From Pseudaquidulcibacter saccharophilus (GTDB lineage: Bacteria; Pseudomonadota; Alphaproteobacteria; Caulobacterales; Aquidulcibacteraceae), in assembly GCF_019455445.1 (NCBI RefSeq), contig NZ_JAHWUS010000002.1:372001-436000 (forward strand): DNA of 64,000 bases, written 5' to 3'. The notes under the pieces are model-generated. The model ran no database searches and had not been told where the DNA came from. It saw only the letters and a program-made list of their open reading frames with translations. A program made the position numbers and the translations under genes. Position 1 is the first letter of the stretch. Each line of letters begins with the position of its first letter. Positions 1 through 8,826 of the stretch are shown piece after piece.

Positions 1-64
1 GGCCCGAACGACCAAGACCAAAAACAGCGACTTCTTTATTTTTATAGGTGGTTACCGAGAACAT
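1..64 (-). CDS. murD: UDP-N-acetylmuramoylalanine--D-glutamate ligase, N-terminus only (partial)
   Basis: The first 21 codons of a minus-strand gene that runs off the left edge. The ATG is at 64-62, one base beyond the mraY stop. The translation begins MFSVTTYKNKEVAVFGLGRS, and GLGRSG is the N-terminal glycine-rich loop of MurD. MurD adds D-glutamate to UDP-MurNAc-L-Ala in the cytoplasm. The position right after mraY is the usual dcw order (murE-murF-mraY-murD), which supports the call although little sequence is visible. No catalytic residue can be judged from this fragment. Confidence 0.85.
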   Translation of the reverse strand, partial: MFSVTTYKNKEVAVFGLGRSG

Positions 65-65
65 A

Positions 66-1151
66 TTACCTCAACTTCAAGGTTGCTAAACCGATTAAAG
101 CAAAGATTGTTGCCATAATCCAGAAGCGAATAACAATTGTCGGCTCTTTCCAGTGCAATTTTTCAAAATGGTGATGTAGTGGCGCCATTAACAGCACTCT
201 TTTCCCAGTTAGTTTAAATGATGTAACCTGCGCAACAACACTTAGAAGCTCCATAACAAATACAAAGCCAACAATTGCCAATACAAATTCATGTTTTGAA
301 GCAACCGCAACAACACCTAAAGTACCGCCCAATGATAGTGAACCGGTATCACCCATGAAAATTTGTGCAGGCGGTGCATTCCACCACAAGAAACCAAGCC
401 CTGCACCAAGAACTGCACCCATTATAACGGTAACTTCACCTAAATGCTCAATATAATGTAATTGCAGATATTCTGAAAATTTATAATTTCCAACCATATA
501 AATAATTAGACCGAATGTTGCTGATGCAATCATTACCGGCATAATTGCAAGGCCATCAAGACCATCAGTAAAGTTAACTGCGTTACCAAAACCAACGATA
601 ACAATCATTCCAAAAACTAATGTAAACCAACCAAGGTTGAACAAAACGTTTTTAAAGAATGGAACCGCAATTGAATTACCAATATCAGGTGGTGTGCCAT
701 GCCCAGCATTTTGATATTTTGCAATAAAATAACATGCAATTAAGGCAATTATGAATTCACCAATTAAGCGAGCTTTCGAAGACAAGCCATCTTCTTTTTG
801 CTTTTTAACCTTGCGATAATCATCAATAAAGCCAATTAAACCAAAACCAATCATTACAAACATAACAATCCATACATATTGGTTTTTTAAATCGGCCCAC
901 AACAATGTCCCAATGGTTACAGCGGCAAGTATCATTGCGCCTCCCATTGTTGGCGTGCCTTGCTTTGCAAGATGGGTCTCAGGGCCAAGTTTTCTGATGG
1001 GTTGCCCACGACCTTGTTTTACACGCATCCAATCAATTACTGGCTGCCCAAATACAAGTAAGATAGTAACGGCGGTTGCCAACGCTAGGCCGGTTCTGAA
1101 TGTAATATAATTTAATAAATTAAAATGTTGGTGAAATAATTCATATAACAT
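66..1151 (-). CDS. mraY: Phospho-N-acetylmuramoyl-pentapeptide transferase (lipid I synthase)
   Basis: Integral membrane enzyme that moves phospho-MurNAc-pentapeptide from UDP onto undecaprenyl phosphate, giving lipid I. At 361 aa it has the usual family length, with about ten hydrophobic segments. Visible family motifs are GFIDDYRKV with the Asp pair at residues 110-111, [19 protein letters not shown], and the late cytoplasmic APLHHHFE His cluster. It follows murF after a 43-base gap and is followed within two bases by murD, so it very likely sits in one dcw transcript. Nothing unusual is seen in the catalytic motifs. Confidence 0.97.
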   Translation of the reverse strand: MLYELFHQHFNLLNYITFRTGLALATAVTILLVFGQPVIDWMRVKQGRGQPIRKLGPETHLAKQGTPTMGGAMILAAVTIGTLLWADLKNQYVWIVMFVMIGFGLIGFIDDYRKVKKQKEDGLSSKARLIGEFIIALIACYFIAKYQNAGHGTPPDIGNSIAVPFFKNVLFNLGWFTLVFGMIVIVGFGNAVNFTDGLDGLAIMPVMIASATFGLIIYMVGNYKFSEYLQLHYIEHLGEVTVIMGAVLGAGLGFLWWNAPPAQIFMGDTGSLSLGGTLGVVAVASKHEFVLAIVGFVFVMELLSVVAQVTSFKLTGKRVLLMAPLHHHFEKLHWKEPTIVIRFWIMATIFALIGLATLKLR

Positions 1152-1194
1152 TATTTTGCTTTATCTGACTTCGCAGCAGATTCCCCGATAATTA

Positions 1195-2622
1195 TTAATT
1201 CTTAAGGCTGTCGTTCTTTAGATTGGCAAGCCCTGCAACAATGACATTCATATGCGAACCATTTGAACCTTTTACCATGATACAGTCACCGCTTTGAACA
1301 GATTCCAATACTCGTGGAAGTAATTCTTTAGAATTATATGCGAAATTACCCCTTTTATTTGCAGGTAATAAGTCCCATAAATATTTCATTCTACTTCCAG
1401 CAAGAAAAACCAAATCAACATTTGACTTTAATACCGCATCAATCAGCTCGGCATGGTATTCATTTTCCTTATCACCTAGCTCAAGCATATCGCCAAGAAC
1501 AGCAATTTTCCTTCTGCCGTGCCTATTAGCAAGCGTTCTTAATGCCGCAGCAACAGATGTTGGATTGGCGTTATATGCCTCATCAACAAGGGAAAACTCT
1601 ACGCCATCTTTTGTAGTGATTGTTTTTACCGCACCACGACCCTCTAATGCGCCAAAATTAGATAATACACTTGCCGCAGCTTCTAAATCACCACCGGCAA
1701 GGTGAACAAGCGTAATTGCGCATAAGCCGTTATGTATCCAATGGTCACCTGGTTCAGAAACCCGCCATTCAATATTTTTTCCCATAATGTCTGCATGAAT
1801 AATACGATAATCGCCATTATCAATTAAACGAGTGATTTTTGCGTCGGCATTTTGCTTCATGCCAAAAGTAACAATATTCAAATTATCAATATCAGAGGCA
1901 CGTTGTTTTAACCGCTTTGACATTGGGTTTTCGTTGGGAATAAGAGCATATCCACCGTTTTCAATGCCAAGGAATATTTCCGCTTTTGCGTCTGCAATGG
2001 CTTCAATTGTTCCAAAATGTTCAATATGAACTGGCGCAACTGTTGTAATTGCCGCGATGTGCGGTTTTACTTGCGGTGATAATAATGCAATCTCACCTGT
2101 ATGGTTCATACCAATTTCAAAAACCCCGTATCTTGTATTTATTGGCATACGAGAAAGGGTTAATGGTACCCCCCAATGATTATTATAAGACTTAACTGAT
2201 TTATGGGTTTTTCCACTTGCAGAAAGGGCGGCAGAAGTAAGCTCTTTTACGGTGGTTTTACCAACCGAGCCTGTAATCGCAATTCTTTTTGTGATTAATG
2301 CACGCCTTCTTGCGGCTGCGCCAAGGCTTTCAAGTGCGAGCATTGTATCGTCACATAACACATAGTTTTGTGATGACCCAATAACCTCATTATCTGAAAT
2401 AAGAACGCCACCTGCGCCATGGTTTAAAGCACTTTTAGCAAAGTCATGTCCATCGCGTTCGGCTTTAATTGCAATGAATAAATCGCCTGGTTCAATAGCA
2501 CGTGAATCGATTTGAACACCTGTAATGTTGAAATCTGCACCACATTGTCCTTTGACAGCGTTGGCAATTTCTTCAGATGTCCATAATATCGTGCTATCTT
2601 GATTAGACAATTTTGCCCCCAT
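1195..2622 (-). CDS. murF: UDP-N-acetylmuramoyl-tripeptide--D-alanyl-D-alanine ligase
   Basis: ATP-dependent Mur ligase that adds D-Ala-D-Ala to UDP-MurNAc-tripeptide in the cytoplasm. It has 475 aa with the three Mur domains. The N-terminal substrate domain carries the IDSR motif near residue 40. The P-loop ITGSVGKTT lies near residues 116-123. A C-terminal domain contains DEAYNANP and a KGSNG motif near the end. The start overlaps the end of murE by 20 bases, which suggests translational coupling. The order murE-murF-mraY is standard for the cluster. Confidence 0.96.
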   Translation of the reverse strand: MGAKLSNQDSTILWTSEEIANAVKGQCGADFNITGVQIDSRAIEPGDLFIAIKAERDGHDFAKSALNHGAGGVLISDNEVIGSSQNYVLCDDTMLALESLGAAARRRALITKRIAITGSVGKTTVKELTSAALSASGKTHKSVKSYNNHWGVPLTLSRMPINTRYGVFEIGMNHTGEIALLSPQVKPHIAAITTVAPVHIEHFGTIEAIADAKAEIFLGIENGGYALIPNENPMSKRLKQRASDIDNLNIVTFGMKQNADAKITRLIDNGDYRIIHADIMGKNIEWRVSEPGDHWIHNGLCAITLVHLAGGDLEAAASVLSNFGALEGRGAVKTITTKDGVEFSLVDEAYNANPTSVAAALRTLANRHGRRKIAVLGDMLELGDKENEYHAELIDAVLKSNVDLVFLAGSRMKYLWDLLPANKRGNFAYNSKELLPRVLESVQSGDCIMVKGSNGSHMNVIVAGLANLKNDSLKN

Positions 2623-4069
2623 TTTCTAAAAGATAATCAATAATGGTTTCTTGATCAGAAAATGGCAAAACTTTATCACCAACTATCTGACCTGTTTCAT
2701 GGCCTTTGCCAGCAACTATGACAGCATCACCATTTTTTGACATTTTTAGGGCAAAAATAATTGCTTCTTTTCTATCGCCTATTTCGTAAGCATCAGGTGT
2801 TGCAATCATGATTTCCTTGCGGATTTGATTAGCATCCTCAGTACGTGGATTATCATCAGTTACTATAACAACATCGCCATATTTTGCCGCAATTGCACCC
2901 ATTTTAGGGCGTTTGGTTTTATCACGATCGCCACCACAACCAAATACAACAATAATACGACCCGGTGCATGTGGGCGAACCGCACGCAACAAAACATCAA
3001 GGCCATCTGGGGTATGGGCATAATCAACAAAAACATGCGCATTGTCTTTAGTTTCGCCAACATGCTCCATGCGACCCTTAACAGGTTTTAGCTTGCGCAT
3101 AGCTGCAAAAACCGCTTCTGGCTCATCGCCAAGGGAAAGTGCCAATCCGGCTGCCATTGTGGCATTTAATGCCTGAAACTCCCCGATGAGTGGCAGCTCT
3201 ACAACATAATTTTTACCAGCGTGGATATAATCAATACGTTGCGAAGAAGGTTTTGGCCAAAGTTCTTGAATTTTTAGATAAGTTCCACGCCAACCGACAA
3301 GTTTTAAATCAAGATTATGTTCTTTTGCAACATTCTCAAAATATGGCGCATATTCGGCGTCGGCATTAATTACCGCGGGTTGACCTTCTTTTAGGAAGTC
3401 CGTGAATAATATTGCTTTGGCAGCGGCATATTCATCCATTGTTTTATGGTAATCAAGGTGATCTTGGGTAAGGTTTGAAAAACCAGCCGCCTTTAAAGTA
3501 ACCCCATGCATACGTTTTTGGTGAAGTGCATGCGATGATGCTTCCATGGCAAGATAATCAACACCATCTTCAGCCAAAACTTGTAAATTACGATGAAGTG
3601 AAATTGGGTCAGGGGTTGTGAAACCAAGATTAACCACGCCTTTTGGCGTTATGGCGCCTAATGTGCCAAGACTGGCAGAATTTTTGCCGCAATACGCCCA
3701 AATTTGGCGCAAGAAATCAACCGTTGAACTCTTGCCATTGGTTCCAGTAATTGCCACGATATTTTTTGGCATTTCAGGATAAAATGATTTTGCTGCATTG
3801 GATAATTCGCCACGCGCATCACCAACAATAATCACAGGTATTGAAAGCCCATCAATAGCTGTTTCTGATATAACAGCCAATGCCCCTTTTTCTTCTGCAG
3901 ATTTGGCATAGTCTGCACCATTTGCAAGGCTTCCAGAAAGGGCAAAAAATAAATCCCCTTTTGTTACTTTCCTGCTATCTGCTTGTATGCCTGTGATAAT
4001 AATATCAGAAAATTCCGTGCTAACGCCGGATATAAGTTCACCCAATTTGAACTTTATTTGTTCAGCCAT
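2603..4069 (-). CDS. murE: UDP-N-acetylmuramoyl-L-alanyl-D-glutamate--2,6-diaminopimelate ligase
   Basis: Mur ligase adding the third stem-peptide residue. It is 488 aa with an N-terminal UDP-binding domain, the P-loop ITGTNGKSS near residues 107-115 and a C-terminal domain. The DNPR motif at residues 406-409 is the signature of enzymes that use meso-diaminopimelate rather than lysine, so this organism should have Gram-negative A1-gamma type peptidoglycan. It lies between ftsI (28 bases upstream) and murF (20-base overlap). Confidence 0.96.
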   Translation of the reverse strand: MAEQIKFKLGELISGVSTEFSDIIITGIQADSRKVTKGDLFFALSGSLANGADYAKSAEEKGALAVISETAIDGLSIPVIIVGDARGELSNAAKSFYPEMPKNIVAITGTNGKSSTVDFLRQIWAYCGKNSASLGTLGAITPKGVVNLGFTTPDPISLHRNLQVLAEDGVDYLAMEASSHALHQKRMHGVTLKAAGFSNLTQDHLDYHKTMDEYAAAKAILFTDFLKEGQPAVINADAEYAPYFENVAKEHNLDLKLVGWRGTYLKIQELWPKPSSQRIDYIHAGKNYVVELPLIGEFQALNATMAAGLALSLGDEPEAVFAAMRKLKPVKGRMEHVGETKDNAHVFVDYAHTPDGLDVLLRAVRPHAPGRIIVVFGCGGDRDKTKRPKMGAIAAKYGDVVIVTDDNPRTEDANQIRKEIMIATPDAYEIGDRKEAIIFALKMSKNGDAVIVAGKGHETGQIVGDKVLPFSDQETIIDYLLENGGKIV

Positions 4070-4097
4070 AAACGCCTACCAGTTAAAATATATAAAA

Positions 4098-5954
4098 TTA
4101 ACGTGCGCCAATAGCAGCGCGAAGTTTTTCTGTCTTTAAAACTTTATTTTTGATTTGGACAGCCTGCGAACCATTTTGTCCGTTGTTTGTTGCAGTTGTA
4201 TTTGCAACATTGGTATCATCGACTTTTTGTAACGGAGTAATATCAAGCATTGGGCCAACACGTGATACAATCTTTGCAACGGATGGTGCAGTTGCAAGGC
4301 CCGCAGTCATTGCGCCGCCTCCTTCAAATTTAGGCTCGTCTAAAAGGAAAAGAATCGCATAACGAGGCTGCGCAGCAGGAAATATGCCGGCAAATGATGA
4401 AACGTTTCTATTGTGGTCATAGCCGTTTTTACCAACTTTGATTGCGGTTCCTGTTTTTCCCGCAACATTATAATATTCAGAATCTGCTTGTCTGCCTGTG
4501 CCTTCTGAAACCACATCACGTAATAATTCAATAATTTGTTTTGAGGTTGCTTCACTAATTATACGTGTGCCCGGTATTTGACTGCCTTTTGGACGGGCAA
4601 GGAAAGTTGGTTTTATATAAATGCCGCCATTTGAGACCGCGCCATATGCCGCAAGTACCGCAAGTGGCGAAACCGCAATCCCGTGTCCATATGATGCAGT
4701 TATTGCGCGTGCATCTTCCCAAGTTTTTGGAACAATTGGTCTTGCCGCGCCTAATAACTCACCGCTAATTCGGTCTAATAAGCCAATTTGACCAAAGAAT
4801 TCTTGCAAGCGACTTTTACCCACAAGGCGTGAAATCATCGCCGTGCCAATATTCGATGAATGGGCAAGAACTTCGCGCGCGCTAATTACGCGGTTTTCGC
4901 CATGGAAGTCATTAATTTGGAAGCGCCCAACTTGTAACGGGTGAGAAACGTCAAATTGGCTATCTGGTGTGATTTTACCATCATTTAAAGCAACCGCGAA
5001 AGTAAATGTTTTAAACGTTGAACCCATTTCATAAACTGATTGGATTAAACGATTTTGCCGACTATACGCATCATTAGCACCATAGTCATTTGGGTTCATG
5101 AATGGCCATGATGCAGACGCAATAATTTCACCGGTGTTAATATCCATAATTGCGGCAGTACCGCCGACCGCACGATATTTTACCGCTGCCTCGGCCAGCT
5201 CTTTTTCAACAACGTATTGAACACGGCTATCGATTGATAGTTTAACGGATGTAGTTTTATCTTTTGAGATAATTAGGCCTTCAAGCGATTTTTCTAGGCC
5301 TGTGATTCCTTTGCCATCGCTATTTGTTCCGCCAAGAATATGACCCGCCAAGCTACCCATTGGGTAAACACGCTGGCTTTCTGGTTCAAACTCAAGACCT
5401 GGTTGCGCCAATGCCCAAACTTTTTGTTTTTCCGCAGATGTTAGCTTTCGTTTTATCCAAACAAATCTTTTAGAGCTTGCAAGCTTGTCAACTAGTTCCT
5501 TTTCACTCATATCAGGGAAAATTGTTCGCAATGCGGTTGCGGTTTCAACTGGATCCCAAACTTTTGATGGATCTGCGAACAAGGAATAAGTTGTTACTGA
5601 GGTTGCAAGTAATACGCCATTCCTATCTGTTATGTCGCCACGTTCCAAGGTTTGTTGTGCCTCTGCGCGTGCACTGGTACGGGCAATATCGACATCACGC
5701 GTAAAAACAATGTAACCAAGTTTAAATGATAAGAACACAAATCCTGCAAGGAAGAAAATGCCAAGAAACTGACTGCGCACCATTGGGGCGGCATTAGCAG
5801 TTTCATATTTTAAATTTTGTTTGTTAAGCTTAGCATTTTCATGATTATCCTTGATAATCTTTGCATACTTTGTCTTTGAACGAATAAAGATTTGCTTAGG
5901 ATTCGGGATATTCTTTATTTTATCAAGAATTTTTTGCCAGTTCGGTGCAATCAT
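4098..5954 (-). CDS. ftsI: Septal peptidoglycan transpeptidase, penicillin-binding protein 3
   Basis: Class B PBP that cross-links septal peptidoglycan together with FtsW. It is 618 aa, with a cytoplasmic N-terminal stretch of about 60 residues (longer than in E. coli) and one membrane segment near residues 63-84. The transpeptidase motifs are STFK with catalytic Ser312, SSN at 366-368 and KTGT starting at 500. The tail after about residue 575 is Asn/Gln/Thr-rich and probably disordered. The start overlaps ftsL by 4 bases (ATGA type), which links it to the division operon. Confidence 0.96.
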   Translation of the reverse strand: MIAPNWQKILDKIKNIPNPKQIFIRSKTKYAKIIKDNHENAKLNKQNLKYETANAAPMVRSQFLGIFFLAGFVFLSFKLGYIVFTRDVDIARTSARAEAQQTLERGDITDRNGVLLATSVTTYSLFADPSKVWDPVETATALRTIFPDMSEKELVDKLASSKRFVWIKRKLTSAEKQKVWALAQPGLEFEPESQRVYPMGSLAGHILGGTNSDGKGITGLEKSLEGLIISKDKTTSVKLSIDSRVQYVVEKELAEAAVKYRAVGGTAAIMDINTGEIIASASWPFMNPNDYGANDAYSRQNRLIQSVYEMGSTFKTFTFAVALNDGKITPDSQFDVSHPLQVGRFQINDFHGENRVISAREVLAHSSNIGTAMISRLVGKSRLQEFFGQIGLLDRISGELLGAARPIVPKTWEDARAITASYGHGIAVSPLAVLAAYGAVSNGGIYIKPTFLARPKGSQIPGTRIISEATSKQIIELLRDVVSEGTGRQADSEYYNVAGKTGTAIKVGKNGYDHNRNVSSFAGIFPAAQPRYAILFLLDEPKFEGGGAMTAGLATAPSVAKIVSRVGPMLDITPLQKVDDTNVANTTATNNGQNGSQAVQIKNKVLKTEKLRAAIGAR

Positions 5955-6307
5955 AATCCCGCCCCCTGCTGCTGTGGCTGTTGCTGTGGTTGCGGGTTAT
6001 TTGTAATTGGTGGTGTTTGATTAGTTTTAAGCGGGGCAACTTTCTCTAATTGTGAGAGATTGGTTATCTGTGCGCCATTGATTGGCTGTAGGCCTAATTT
6101 GTTTGCGGCGGCCTCTAATCTATCAAAGCGGTTTAGATAGGCGTATTCGGCTTCCAATTCGGAAATTTTCTTCTGCTCGTCTGCTACTTCTTTGCTTAAG
6201 CTTTGCATATTTTCACGCATGGAATCAGCTTTTGTCTTTGCCCAATACAAAGGCACAATACAAATCAGCAAGACAAAGCCCATAATGACGTGCTTTTGAG
6301 AGAACAA
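5951..6307 (-). CDS. ftsL: Cell division protein FtsL-like
   Basis: Small bitopic protein of 118 aa with one N-terminal membrane segment (about residues 6-23). A coiled-coil-like stretch at about 27-62 includes LSKEVADEQKKISELEAEY. A Pro/Gln-rich tail follows. FtsL forms the periplasmic FtsQLB coiled-coil scaffold that activates FtsWI. Sequence conservation in this family is weak, so the call rests on size, topology and position between rsmH and ftsI. The reading frame opens with TTG at 6307, preceded by AGGGG six bases upstream. An ATG at 6312 is out of frame. A candidate CtrA box lies about 50 bases upstream. Confidence 0.85.
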   Translation of the reverse strand: MFSQKHVIMGFVLLICIVPLYWAKTKADSMRENMQSLSKEVADEQKKISELEAEYAYLNRFDRLEAAANKLGLQPINGAQITNLSQLEKVAPLKTNQTPPITNNPQPQQQPQQQGAGL

Positions 6308-6349
6308 AACATACCCCTGTGTAATTAATCAATAATTATTTATTATCGA

Positions 6350-6371
6350 CTGTGGTTAATCTGTGGTTAAT
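6350..6371 (-). promoter_or_regulatory. Candidate CtrA binding site upstream of ftsL-ftsI
   Basis: The rsmH-ftsL gap holds two tandem perfect copies of the 11-mer CTGTGGTTAAT (6350-6360 and 6361-6371). Read on the minus strand this gives TTAACCACAGATTAAC, a full match to the alphaproteobacterial CtrA consensus TTAA-N7-TTAAC (core 6356-6370). A weaker copy, TTAA-N7-TTAT, lies at 6325-6339. The core is 48 bases upstream of the ftsL start codon, a plausible distance for direct control of ftsL and the genes behind it. CtrA itself is not in this window. Confidence 0.55.
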
Positions 6372-6384
6372 AGGGGGTGAAAGT

Positions 6385-7341
6385 TTAGTGTTTTGTACGT
6401 ATACCATACCGAAGTTTTGCAGAGCGAGAACGCGGATTTATTGCGATTTCATCGTCATTTGCAAGGAGTGGTTTTTTTGATGGCAATATGAATTTTGGCT
6501 TAACTTCACTTGCCTGTGGTTGATACCTTGAGACTGATGGCGTGGTTGAGTGTTTTACAAAAAAGTTTTTAACGATTCTGTCTTCAAGAGAGTGAAAAGT
6601 AACAACAACAAGCCGCCCACCATCTTTTAAAATTGTTAGCGAAGCGTCAAGTGCTTTTTCAAGTTCTGACAACTCATCATTAACATAAATTCGAAGGGCC
6701 TGGAAAACCCGAGTTGCTGGGTGAATTTTCTCTTTTTTATGCCCATAAATACGCTCGCACAAATCTGCGAGCTGCTTTGTTGTTTTAAAGGGTGTTTCAT
6801 CACGATCGTTAACAATTGCACGCGCGATGCGGCGTGAATTTTTTTCTTCTCCATAATCCCAGAATATTTTGGATAATTCTACTTCGCTATGGGTCATAAG
6901 TACTTCTTCTGCACTTACCCCTTCTCCCATGCGCATATCAAGAGGGCCGTCTTTTTGAAAACTGAACCCCCTTTCGGCGTTATCTATCTGAAATGAGGAA
7001 ACCCCAATATCTAAAACAATGGCATCAATATCTTTGAAACCAAGATTTTCAAGTTCTGAAAACGCGGTATGAACTAATTCAAGGCGATTTGAATAATCCT
7101 TGAAACTTTCTCTGGCGCGCTCAATTGCGGTAATATCTCGATCAAGACCGATAATCTTACACTCTGCGGCATCAAGAAAGGCGCGCGAATAACCGCCGCC
7201 GCCAAAAGTGCAGTCAATTATAGTATCACCGTCTTTTGGCGCAACCGCAGACATTACTTCTGGAAGCATTACTGGGAAATGGCCGATTTCAGATGCTTTT
7301 ATGGATTGGGATAAATCAAAAGGCGGTGATGGTTTCATCAC
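6385..7341 (-). CDS. rsmH: 16S rRNA (cytosine-1402-N4)-methyltransferase
   Basis: SAM-dependent enzyme (MraW) that methylates N4 of C1402 in 16S rRNA. It is 318 aa, the normal family length. Visible motifs are HFPVMLPEV near residue 22, the SAM-binding stretch DCTFGGGGYSRAFL, and GPLDMRMG in the inserted region. The C-terminus has TFHSLEDRIVKNFF and ends with a basic SRSAKLRYGIR motif. It is the first recognised gene of the dcw cluster here. The usual upstream mraZ is absent and a small hypothetical gene occupies that place. Confidence 0.96.
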   Translation of the reverse strand: MMKPSPPFDLSQSIKASEIGHFPVMLPEVMSAVAPKDGDTIIDCTFGGGGYSRAFLDAAECKIIGLDRDITAIERARESFKDYSNRLELVHTAFSELENLGFKDIDAIVLDIGVSSFQIDNAERGFSFQKDGPLDMRMGEGVSAEEVLMTHSEVELSKIFWDYGEEKNSRRIARAIVNDRDETPFKTTKQLADLCERIYGHKKEKIHPATRVFQALRIYVNDELSELEKALDASLTILKDGGRLVVVTFHSLEDRIVKNFFVKHSTTPSVSRYQPQASEVKPKFILPSKKPLLANDDEIAINPRSRSAKLRYGIRTKH

Positions 7342-7369
7342 CGCCCAATGCCATTAAAATATACAAAAA

Positions 7370-7741
7370 TCAATTAGTTTCCGCTACGACATATATTAAA
7401 TCTTTCCCGTTTTTCTCATGAATGGTTACATAATCGCCAACCCAAAGACGGTGTTCACCTAAGCGGTGTAAGTCTTCGTCTGGGCCTTCGCGTTCTTCGT
7501 CATATTCAATAAACCATTTATCACGTTTATGAACCAATAATCCGTCGGCGTCTTTTTCATCATCGGCACTATAACGAATAACTTTGCAATGTTCTTTGTG
7601 CGCTTTCCATAGATCAGCATTTAATTTACCATCAACACCTACTGGTGCATGTATGATATAACCTTGATGACGATCACCTTCTGGGTATCCTGCATCTGGG
7701 TTGCGACCTAAATGTATAACAACTCTTGTTAAAGCAGACAT
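7370..7741 (-). CDS. Conserved hypothetical protein upstream of rsmH
   Basis: A 123-aa acidic soluble protein starting MSALTRVVIHLGRNP, with no signal peptide, membrane segment or cysteine cluster. Asp/Glu-rich stretches, such as IEYDEEREGPDEDLHRLGEH near residues 78-97, are followed by VGDYVTIHE. From memory, proteins with this N-terminus and the GPDE...LG.H motif occur as hypotheticals in other alphaproteobacteria, but I cannot name a domain. It is co-oriented with rsmH, 28 bases upstream, so co-transcription with the dcw cluster is possible. Function unknown. Confidence 0.8.
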   Translation of the reverse strand: MSALTRVVIHLGRNPDAGYPEGDRHQGYIIHAPVGVDGKLNADLWKAHKEHCKVIRYSADDEKDADGLLVHKRDKWFIEYDEEREGPDEDLHRLGEHRLWVGDYVTIHEKNGKDLIYVVAETN

Positions 7742-7831
7742 ATTGTTTCCTTCTCTTTATATTATTACTGGATATTTGATTATTGCTGGTTTGCTTTGTA
7801 TGAATATATGTATTTTGGGTTTTAAAATTAA

Positions 7832-8659
7832 TTAATGGCTAATAATTAAATTAGGTCCATTATCAGATTTCAATAACGATCTCGAAGTGCCGCCGAAGAC
7901 AAATTCGCGTGCCCTTGAGTGTCCATAAGCCCCTGAAACCAAAATATCAGCCGCAATTTTTTCACATAAATTAAGTAAAATTGCTCCGGTTGCTTTGCCA
8001 TTTTGTGGCTGTGTTAAAATATCGGCTTTGATTTCATGTTTTGCCAAAACTTTTTGTAAAACTTCAGGTTCGTAGATAATTGAACCTGTAACTGCGGCAT
8101 CACCGGTAATTTGCAAAATTGTTACGTATTTTGCACGTTTCAAGAATGGCAACGCTGCCTTAACGGCCCGTGCGGCTTGTGATGAGCCGTCCCAAGCAAT
8201 TGCAATATTGTCGGCCGATTTTGATGCATTCTCTTTTATTACAAGTGCAGGTACTCTCGCTTCTAATAATGTTTCTTCAAAACCATTTGAAAGAATGCAT
8301 TTACCCGATGCACATTTCCCACTTACCACCAATAAATCTGAGATTACAGCGCGCTCAGGAAGAATGATGTCTATGCTTCCTGTTGCTCTTTCAAGTGAGA
8401 ATTTAGGAAAGTTTGAAGCGTTTTTTTTAATTCTTTCCCAAATTTCCTCGGTGGTTTTTTCAAGATTTTCAACAAGTGTTGCACCAACACCGGCGACAAA
8501 TCCATCAGCAGAAATCATCAGCATGTCTTTGGGATCAGGAGCACAATAAAATAATGAGACGTTAACGGCCAAGTCCTTAGTAAAGTCGGCAACAAGATTT
8601 AAAACATCTGCTTCTTCTGGGCCGCCGGCAACCGGTACGAGTAACTCACCATATAACAT
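7832..8659 (-). CDS. Universal stress protein, UspA family (copy 1)
   Basis: A 275-aa soluble protein. The C-terminal half (about residues 145-275) is a clear Usp domain: it begins NIAIAWDGSSQAARAVKAAL and ends with the ATP-type loop SGAYGHSRAREFVFGGTSRS, matching G-x2-G-x9-G-[S/T]. The N-terminal half is a diverged second Usp-like fold. It is closely related to the 9436-10263 protein (same length and architecture), so the pair probably arose by duplication. Start ATG at 8659 is preceded by AAGGAT. Ligand binding and stress role are inferred from the family. Confidence 0.9.
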   Translation of the reverse strand: MLYGELLVPVAGGPEEADVLNLVADFTKDLAVNVSLFYCAPDPKDMLMISADGFVAGVGATLVENLEKTTEEIWERIKKNASNFPKFSLERATGSIDIILPERAVISDLLVVSGKCASGKCILSNGFEETLLEARVPALVIKENASKSADNIAIAWDGSSQAARAVKAALPFLKRAKYVTILQITGDAAVTGSIIYEPEVLQKVLAKHEIKADILTQPQNGKATGAILLNLCEKIAADILVSGAYGHSRAREFVFGGTSRSLLKSDNGPNLIISH

Positions 8660-8704
8660 AGCCGTATCCTTTGTTAAAATACCTGCATAAAAATTTAGAT
8701 ATAC

Positions 8705-8744
8705 ACACCTCTTTGAAGCAAATTGGATTGGTCAAAGAAGGTGT
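8705..8744. promoter_or_regulatory. Imperfect inverted repeat between divergent usp and HD genes
   Basis: The arms ACACCTCTTTGA (8705-8716) and TCAAAGAAGGTGT (8732-8744) are complementary over 12 bp with a single-base bulge, around a 15-base centre. It lies in the 167-bp divergent region between the first usp gene and the HD hydrolase. It could be a shared operator or a leader hairpin on either transcript. No family-specific consensus is matched, so the regulator is unknown. Confidence 0.4.
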
Positions 8745-8826
8745 TTCATATATTCCAAATGTATAAGTTCTATGTATGATATTGTATCACAAATTCAAAG
8801 AAACGTTAAAGTCATAAGGTCGCACA

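Noticed and set aside
2825-3091. Long antisense frames inside murE and many other genes
   Set aside because: They mirror the codon pattern of the real genes, have no family features or ribosome-binding sites and are frame shadows.
6312-6314. ATG just upstream of ftsL
   Set aside because: It is two bases out of the ftsL frame and opens only a very short reading frame; the TTG at 6307 with AGGGG fits better.
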